A stretch of 10,491 bases of DNA, from positions 1 through 10,491 of the forward strand of contig JAATFE010000401.1 in assembly GCA_015655365.1 (NCBI GenBank). Direction: 5' to 3'. Each line of letters starts with the position of its first letter. The stretch's first letter is position 1. Source of the stretch: Terriglobales bacterium (lineage in GTDB: Bacteria; Acidobacteriota; Terriglobia; Terriglobales; Acidobacteriaceae). A program made the position numbers and the translations under genes. Shown piece by piece: positions 1 through 5,598 of the stretch. Below the pieces are notes generated by a model, which ran no database searches, was not told where the DNA came from, and worked only from the letters and a program-made list of their open reading frames with translations.

Positions 1-1794
1 CCAGACGAGGAGCGGCTGGAAGTATTCGATGATCGCCGAGGCATCGGCTTTGTCGGTTCCGGTCATGGCTTTGAGGGCTTCGGGCCAGGGCTTGGAGCGG
101 CCCAGTTCGAGCATCGCGTTCAACTTTGCGCCGGCTTCCTTGGAACCGTAGACCGAGCAGCGGTTGAGTGGACCCTGGTAGCCGGCCGCCTGGCACATGG
201 CGCGGTAGAACTGGAACTGATAGACGCGGGCCAGGAAATAACGCATGTAGGGCACGTTGCCGGGGATGTGGAACTTGGCGCCGGGGTCGAAGTCGGCCTC
301 GGTGCGGGCCACCGGCGGGGCGACGCCCTGATACTTTTCGCGCAGAGCCCACCAGGCGGCGTTGTAGTGCTCCGGGGTGATCTGGCCGGAGTAGACCTGC
401 CAGCGCCACTTGTCGATGAGCAGGCCGAAGGGCAGGAAGGCGATCTTGTCGAGAGCCGTGTGGAGGAGGAGCGGGATGTCGGCGCTGGGGGGCGGAATCT
501 GGTCGATGAGGCCGAGCTTCTTGAGGTAGTCCGGAGTGACGTTGAGGGCGATGGCGTCGCCGATGGCCTCGTGGAAGCCGTCGTTGGCGCCGTCGCGGAA
601 GAAGAAGGGCTGATTACGATAGGCCATCTGGTAGTAGTTGTGGCCCAACTCGTGATGGACGGTGACAAAATCGTCCGACGTGGGCTGGAAGCAGGCCTTG
701 ATGCGCACGTCGCGCACGTTGTCGATGTCCCAGGCGCTGGCGTGGCAGACCACGTCGCGGTCGCGGGGGTGGGAGAGCATGGAGCGCTTCCAGAAGGTTT
801 CGGGCAGCGGGTCGAAGCCGAGGGACTTGTAGAAGCCTTCGCCGTACTGCACGAGGTGGGGCGCGTCGGTGTTGCGGGCTTTGAGGATGACGCCGAGATC
901 GTAGGGCAAGGGACCCGAGGGCGGCGCGACCACGTCGTAGATGTTGCCCCACTCCTGCGCCCAGGGATTGCCGAGCAGATGGGCGGGAATCATGCCGTTG
1001 GGACGGCGGGCGGCGTCGCCGTACTTTTCAATGAGCTTGCGGCGGACGTAGGTGTGGAGTTCGCGATAGAGGGGCTCAACCTGGGTCCAGAGGCGCTCGA
1101 TTTCCGCCTGGAACTGGTCGGGGGTCATGTCGTACTGGGAGCGCCAGAGCGCGCCGGTATCGGCAAAGCCCAGTTCGCGCGCGCCCTGATTGCTTAGCTC
1201 GGCCAAGCGGGCGTAGCTGGGGCGCATGGGCACGCCGACCTTGTGCCAGCCAACCCAGAGAGCCTCAAGTTCCTTGGGATCGCGGTTGTGGGCCATTTTG
1301 ACGCCGATTTCGTCGATGCCCAGGCAGTGGTCGGGGTCGGAGTCGGGACAGTATTTGCCGCGTCCATAGGCGGCGTCGAGCTCGGCGGCTTTCTGCGTGG
1401 CTTCGGCGCGCAGGGCGGGATCGGAGGGCGCGGGCAGGCCTTCGCTGAGCTTGAGCAACATGAGTTTGCGGGCCGCATCGGGGGGCAGAGAGAGACCGTC
1501 AAAGCGGCGCGCCTCGCCGATGAGAACGGTTTGGCGGGCGATGAGGCGATCATTGGCCTGAGCCAGCAGAGCCACGGTGTCGTCGGTGATGAAGGTCTCT
1601 TCCACCCATTGGGCGCGGGCCACATCGATGCCGATGGCGTTGAGTTCTTTTTCCGCGCTATCGAGGAAGGCGAGAGCTTCGGCGACGGTGGGTTCGGCCG
1701 CGGCGGGAGATTGCGCAGGGGCGGTGGGGGCAAAGGAAAGCAGGCCAGCAACTGCCAGCGAAGCGATGAGAGCGCGACGGATTTTCAATGTCAT
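1..1794 (-). CDS. Exported M2 family zinc dipeptidyl carboxypeptidase (ACE-like), C-terminus cut by the window edge
   Basis: Family M2 enzymes remove C-terminal dipeptides from peptides; this one should act outside the cytoplasm. The frame is open for 598 codons to base 1. Residues 1-27 form a signal peptide (basic start, hydrophobic core, cleavage after APA). The HELGH zinc motif is at residues 381-385 and the third ligand, in GFHEAIGD, is E409. The 24-residue gap from H385 to E409 equals that of human ACE (H387 to E411). Further ACE active-site equivalents are H351 (in CHASAW), H509 (in KFHIP), Y516 and Y519 (PYMRY). C350 and C368 match a conserved ACE disulfide. The last visible residues, IIEYFQPLLVW, align near the ACE C-terminus, so probably only a few tens of residues are missing. 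The ATG at 1794 directly precedes the signal peptide but has no clear Shine-Dalgarno. The gene lies 160 bases downstream of rapZ, with a hairpin repeat between. The physiological substrate is unknown. Confidence 0.95.
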   Translation of the reverse strand, partial: MTLKIRRALIASLAVAGLLSFAPTAPAQSPAAAEPTVAEALAFLDSAEKELNAIGIDVARAQWVEETFITDDTVALLAQANDRLIARQTVLIGEARRFDGLSLPPDAARKLMLLKLSEGLPAPSDPALRAEATQKAAELDAAYGRGKYCPDSDPDHCLGIDEIGVKMAHNRDPKELEALWVGWHKVGVPMRPSYARLAELSNQGARELGFADTGALWRSQYDMTPDQFQAEIERLWTQVEPLYRELHTYVRRKLIEKYGDAARRPNGMIPAHLLGNPWAQEWGNIYDVVAPPSGPLPYDLGVILKARNTDAPHLVQYGEGFYKSLGFDPLPETFWKRSMLSHPRDRDVVCHASAWDIDNVRDVRIKACFQPTSDDFVTVHHELGHNYYQMAYRNQPFFFRDGANDGFHEAIGDAIALNVTPDYLKKLGLIDQIPPPSADIPLLLHTALDKIAFLPFGLLIDKWRWQVYSGQITPEHYNAAWWALREKYQGVAPPVARTEADFDPGAKFHIPGNVPYMRYFLARVYQFQFYRAMCQAAGYQGPLNRCSVYGSKEAGAKLNAMLELGRSKPWPEALKAMTGTDKADASAIIEYFQPLLVW

Positions 1795-1804
1795 ATTAAA
1801 GGGG

Positions 1805-1833
1805 AATATAAAACATCTGCGCGGGATGTGTAA
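1805..1833 (-). promoter_or_regulatory. Candidate promoter of the M2 peptidase gene
   Basis: On the minus strand a TATATT box (1805-1810) differs at one position from the sigma-70 -10 consensus. It sits in a locally AT-rich patch just before the start codon. The hexamer 17 bases upstream (1828-1833, TTACAC) is a poor -35 match. Normal spacing from the -10 would start transcription near 1798, giving a leader of only a few bases, which would fit the absence of a Shine-Dalgarno. This is pattern matching only. Confidence 0.3.
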
Positions 1834-1875
1834 GGGTTTTGTGATGTTTGACCGGATGATTCTGTACCTTGGGTT

Positions 1876-1957
1876 CGTGCTATCCCAGGTCTCAAAAGCG
1901 AGACCTGGGGCACCCATTTTCCTGGGTTGATTACGAAATCACGAGGATACGACACTA
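1876..1957. repeat. Dispersed hairpin repeat, copy 1, running into the rapZ stop codon
   Basis: Bases 1876-1926 are identical to 9848-9898. After a short variable stretch, similarity resumes at GAAATCACGAGGA (from 1935) and continues through ACTAGCG, which includes the rapZ stop codon (1955-1957). The core holds a perfect 10-base inverted repeat, CCCAGGTCTC / GAGACCTGGG, at 1884-1909 with a 6-base AAAAGC loop. Outside a 3-base bulge it extends with GTGC/GCAC. A second small hairpin, ACCCA / TGGGT, follows. Neither strand shows a U-tract after the main stem, so it looks like a REP-like element rather than a classical terminator. It could still stabilise the rapZ transcript or block exonucleases. 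Confidence 0.85.
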
Positions 1958-2869
1958 GCGGGGCATGTCGCGGTGGAGGGCCTTCACGTGATAGCCGGAT
2001 TTTTTGAGTTCCTGGGCAATATCTTCGGCCATCATGACGCTGCGATGCTGGCCGCCGGTGCATCCGAAGGCCACGGTGAGATAGCTCTTGCCTTCCTTGA
2101 CGTAGTGGGGCAACAGATAGAGCATCAGGTCGGTAACCCGGATCAGGAACTCCTGGGTCTGCGGGAAGCTGCGCACATAGTCGGCCACACCTTTGTCGAG
2201 GCCGGTGAGCTTGCGAAACTCCGGGACAAAGTGGGGATTGGGCAGGAAGCGGACATCGAAGACCAGATCCGCGTCGAGAGGTACGCCGTTTTTGAAGCCA
2301 AAGCTGAGGCAGGAGACGAGGAGTTGCCGGACCTCGCCCTCGTGGCCAAAGCGCTCCTGAATGTTGGCGCGGAGCTCATGGACGTTGAAGTCGGAAGTAT
2401 CGATGAGCGTGTCGGCTACATTGCGGATGGGATCGAGCAGTTGGCGCTCTTCCACGATGGAGCGCGAGACGGTTTCCATTTTGCCCAAGGGGTGGGGCCG
2501 ACGGGTTTCGGAGTAGCGCCGGACGAGGACCGCATCCTGCGACTCGAGAAAAACGACGCGCGTGGGCAAGAGAAGCTTTACGCCTTTGAGGATTTCGGGG
2601 AGGCGATCAAGCGTGGGACCTTCGCGGACATCGACCACAATGGCTGCCTTTTGAATTTCGGCGGATTTGGCGACCAGCCGCGCGAAATCGGGCAGCAGCT
2701 CGAGGGGGAGATTGTCGACCGCGTGAAAACCCAGATCCTCAAAGGCCTTGAGCGCAGAAGCCTTTCCCGCACCGGATATACCGGTAACGATGACCATCTC
2801 CTTGGCCTGCTGCTCCAATGACTCCGGGGTTCCGAAGTCTGCATGGGGTTCCGCATCTGAAGGCGTCAT
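1955..2869 (-). CDS. rapZ: RapZ-family nucleotide-binding regulator (YvcJ/YhbJ family)
   Basis: This cytosolic P-loop protein has 304 residues against about 284 in E. coli. In enterics RapZ binds glucosamine-6-phosphate and directs decay of the GlmZ small RNA, controlling GlmS; the Bacillus relative YvcJ hydrolyses nucleotides. The role here is probably linked to amino-sugar or envelope supply, by inference. The Walker A motif GISGAGKAS starts at residue 30, followed by FEDLGFHAVDNLP. The motif VVDVREG is near residue 78, ETRRPHPL at 121-128, the C-terminal domain motif PLDADLVFDVRFLPNPHF at 197-214 and GCTGGQHRS at 269-277. The residue after the Walker A lysine is Ala37, not the usual Ser/Thr. 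The ATG at 2869 gives a 24-residue N-terminal extension. Met25 would match the E. coli start, but its AAGGAG touches the ATG with no spacing, so I prefer the longer form. It lies 90 bases after the transglycosylase; the usual rpoN/PTS neighbours are not seen. Confidence 0.95.
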   Translation of the reverse strand: MTPSDAEPHADFGTPESLEQQAKEMVIVTGISGAGKASALKAFEDLGFHAVDNLPLELLPDFARLVAKSAEIQKAAIVVDVREGPTLDRLPEILKGVKLLLPTRVVFLESQDAVLVRRYSETRRPHPLGKMETVSRSIVEERQLLDPIRNVADTLIDTSDFNVHELRANIQERFGHEGEVRQLLVSCLSFGFKNGVPLDADLVFDVRFLPNPHFVPEFRKLTGLDKGVADYVRSFPQTQEFLIRVTDLMLYLLPHYVKEGKSYLTVAFGCTGGQHRSVMMAEDIAQELKKSGYHVKALHRDMPR

Positions 2870-2959
2870 GCGCCCATGCTACACCGAAATGCCCCGTTTT
2901 AGAGCTTCAAAATCCGAATCCGAAAAAGTGGAGAGAGATTTGCGGCACGCACAGGGCCT

Positions 2960-5503
2960 CTATCGGGAGACCGCAACCGCGCCCTGAGAGCCGGCTTGCG
3001 CATCGATCGCCTTGTAGGTTTCCTCATTGCGCAGAATCGCCTCGACGTACTCCCGGGTCTCACTGAATGGAATGGACTCCACAAACTCGTCGGTGCCGTG
3101 ATAGGGACCGGCGGCCTGCCAGTCGACCACCCGCTCGTCGCCGGCGTTATAGGCAGCCAAGGCGTACTCCGGCACGCCGCCGAACCTGTCGAGCGTTTTG
3201 CGCAAGTAGCGAGTTCCCAGGCGAATGTTGGTGGCCGGGTCGAGCAGTTGGAAGGTTTGAAAATGGCCGATGCCCTCTTCGTGCGCCATCTGCTTGCCCA
3301 CCGAGGGCAGCAACTGCATCAAGCCGTAGGCGTTGGCAGGAGAGATGGCCGAGGGATTGAACTCCGACTCCTGGCGAATCAGGGAGGCTACTAGGTACGG
3401 ATCGAGATTGTTTTTAGCCGACTCCGTCTTGATGGTTTGCCACCACGGTTCGGGGAAGAGAATGCGCCAATAGGCCAGCGGAATGGAGTTGATCGGCGCC
3501 GAAGCCGCAAAGGGCAGAGCCCGCTTGAGGGAGCGCATGGCGCGGTATGTCTCGCCGTAGGAGGCATAGATCTGCGCCTCGGCCAATGCGCTCCATGAAG
3601 CAGAGTCGGGATCGGCGGCAATCTCCTGCGCGATGTAGTCGTTCAAGCCGGCATTGGCCAGCAGGCGGGCCGCGGCAAGGTGCGGGCTGTCGGCGGGAAA
3701 GCTTTCCTGCAGATGCGGCACCGGGGTGGGCTGAATGCGATCCAGTTCCGGTTTCGCCACCGGCGGCAGATCGCCCAGCGCGGCCAGCCGCTCTCGTGCC
3801 ATTTGGGAATAGAAATAATGCTGGTAGGCACGCAGCAGGGTGCGGTAGTTGGCCGCGGCAAGGGCCGGCTTGCGATCTTGCGTTTCGTAGAGACGCCCGC
3901 GCCAGTAGAGCGCGGACGCTGTCTCCTTGGCTCCAGGGTAAAGCTGGATCTGCTCGTCGAACAGGCGCGCGGCATCTGCATAGAGTCCCTGCCGATAAGT
4001 GAGCCAACCTGCCCGCCAATGCGCGGTAGCGGCATTTTTGTTTTCCGGAAAATGCGTCGCGAGGTAACTATAGTAACTGGCCGCGGTGGAGTTTTCGTGG
4101 CGCAGCAGGTACATGTTGCCGCTGGAGTAAAGCGCTTCCGCCAGCCATGGGCTTTGCGGATACCGCAACTCCATCTGGGCCACGATGCGCTGCTGACCGT
4201 CGAGGTCGTTGCGGTTGCGGGCCAGTTCCATCAACAGATAGAGACGCCGCGCACCGTTGTCGTCGGGGGTATCGGCGAGCGCCTCTACCTGCGCCGTACT
4301 CAATAGCTTCCGTTTCAGGTCGCAGGCAGCCTCGGCCACGGCAAACCCGTTTCGCGTCTGGGCATCGAGACCAGGCGCATGAGCCAAAATGCGGTACTGC
4401 TCGCTAGCCTCCGCATAGTGCCCGCCGTTGAAGTAGGCATCGCCCAGGCTGCGCATCTCCGCTACGGTCAGGGTCGACTCCGCACCCAACGCCACCAGCC
4501 TGGCGCGCGCCGTCTGCGCCTCGGCGCTGAGCGGATGCCCCAGCAGCAGATGCTTGAAGACCCGCACCGCTTCTTGCGTCTGTCCCAAGGCCAAGGCCAC
4601 TTGCCCTTCGGCAAGCTGGTAGCCGGCCCGATTTCCGGCAAAGTCGACCGCAGCCGTCAGGACGCCCTGCGCTCCGGCCGCATCGTCCATGGCGAGCAGA
4701 ACGCTGGCCTCCAACTCCGGCGCCTGGGAGATGAAGATGCTGTCGGGATAGCGAGTGGTGAAGCCGCGCAACAGGGCCTCGGCGGCAGCCTGATTCCCGG
4801 CATTGTGATTGGCCTCGGCAGCCAGGAAATCCGCATAGTCGGCCAACGCATTGCCGCCCTTGCCGGCCAGGCGCAGATTCGTAATCGCATCGGGATAGCG
4901 TTTATCGAGCAGATAGGCGTGCCCCAGGGCGAGGTAAGCCGCGGCCGCGGCATCGCCGCTGTGGCGATGCGCAAAGTCGGCCACGCCTCCATAGGCCGCG
5001 GGGGTACGCATAGTGGCCAATTGCTGGGCCATGGGCCGCAACTCGCTCGATGCGACAAATGCCTTCTTGATACGCGCTGTCTGCGCGGCCCTTGCGGCTT
5101 TGGTCGCGCGGCTAACCGCTTTCTTGCCTTTGCCGCCAGATTTTTTTGTGCCGGCGATGGGCGCTGCCGAATCTTCCGCGCCGGCCTTGGGCGCTTTCTT
5201 GGAACGGGGCTTCGCGGTCTTCTTTGCAGCGCCATCCAGTTTGGCCGCACTCTTGCCGCTTGTCTCCGACCTGGCTGCCTTTTTCGCGTCCGCCTTCGGC
5301 TTGGCAGCACTCTTGGAGTCTGCCTCAGGCTTGACCGCTTTCCTGGCCTTCTTTGCCTTGGATGAAGCGGAACTGGCAGCGCGCACCGCAGGCTTGTCGG
5401 ATGTCTGCGCGGCCAGCGGCGTCACAACCATCAAGGCAGAAAGAAAGCCCGCCAAACCAAGCGCCAGCACAGGAGCGGAAACCGGAGAAATTACAACCCT
5501 CAT
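2960..5503 (-). CDS. Secreted Slt70-like lytic transglycosylase with helical repeats and a Lys/Ala-rich linker
   Basis: Lytic transglycosylases of family GH23 cleave the MurNAc-GlcNAc bond of peptidoglycan in the periplasm, forming 1,6-anhydro-MurNAc. The protein has 847 residues, about 200 more than E. coli Slt70. Residues 1-33 are a signal peptide. Residues 36-150 are a low-complexity Lys/Ala/Ser stretch resembling histone H1 tails, about a quarter lysine. From about 170 to 640 come TPR-like helical repeats such as AAYLALGHAYLLDKRYPDAI. The SLT domain spans about 690-830: the catalytic Glu is E712 in LIRQESEFNP, followed by AYGLMQLLPSVG and ALAAYNAGDERVVDW, the expected family motifs. The ATG at 5503 is preceded by a weak, very close GGAG. 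It starts 95 bases after the GGDEF-EAL stop and ends 90 bases before rapZ; I see no strong terminator or promoter in either gap. The fold assignment is firm; the linker function is unknown. Confidence 0.93.
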   Translation of the reverse strand: MRVVISPVSAPVLALGLAGFLSALMVVTPLAAQTSDKPAVRAASSASSKAKKARKAVKPEADSKSAAKPKADAKKAARSETSGKSAAKLDGAAKKTAKPRSKKAPKAGAEDSAAPIAGTKKSGGKGKKAVSRATKAARAAQTARIKKAFVASSELRPMAQQLATMRTPAAYGGVADFAHRHSGDAAAAAYLALGHAYLLDKRYPDAITNLRLAGKGGNALADYADFLAAEANHNAGNQAAAEALLRGFTTRYPDSIFISQAPELEASVLLAMDDAAGAQGVLTAAVDFAGNRAGYQLAEGQVALALGQTQEAVRVFKHLLLGHPLSAEAQTARARLVALGAESTLTVAEMRSLGDAYFNGGHYAEASEQYRILAHAPGLDAQTRNGFAVAEAACDLKRKLLSTAQVEALADTPDDNGARRLYLLMELARNRNDLDGQQRIVAQMELRYPQSPWLAEALYSSGNMYLLRHENSTAASYYSYLATHFPENKNAATAHWRAGWLTYRQGLYADAARLFDEQIQLYPGAKETASALYWRGRLYETQDRKPALAAANYRTLLRAYQHYFYSQMARERLAALGDLPPVAKPELDRIQPTPVPHLQESFPADSPHLAAARLLANAGLNDYIAQEIAADPDSASWSALAEAQIYASYGETYRAMRSLKRALPFAASAPINSIPLAYWRILFPEPWWQTIKTESAKNNLDPYLVASLIRQESEFNPSAISPANAYGLMQLLPSVGKQMAHEEGIGHFQTFQLLDPATNIRLGTRYLRKTLDRFGGVPEYALAAYNAGDERVVDWQAAGPYHGTDEFVESIPFSETREYVEAILRNEETYKAIDAQAGSQGAVAVSR

Positions 5504-5598
5504 GTCTCCACTTTAAGCCGCTTTCGGCCTACAGAGCCAGCCGGGAACCACCTGCGTTACCGCGGATTACGCGAATGTGGGACCGGGCAATGCGGCAA

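Noticed and set aside
268..1197. A 309-codon plus-strand open frame opposite the M2 peptidase
   Set aside because: Its Val/Gly/Ala/Glu-rich composition is the usual mirror of a GC-rich gene; the opposite strand carries the complete ACE-type active site.
1884..1909. Strong hairpin considered as an intrinsic terminator for rapZ
   Set aside because: On neither strand is the stem followed by a U-tract, and the same sequence recurs where no gene ends. It is better explained as a dispersed repeat.
1973..2821. A 282-codon plus-strand open frame opposite rapZ
   Set aside because: Shadow of rapZ, which has all family motifs; no protein family is recognisable in the plus-strand reading.
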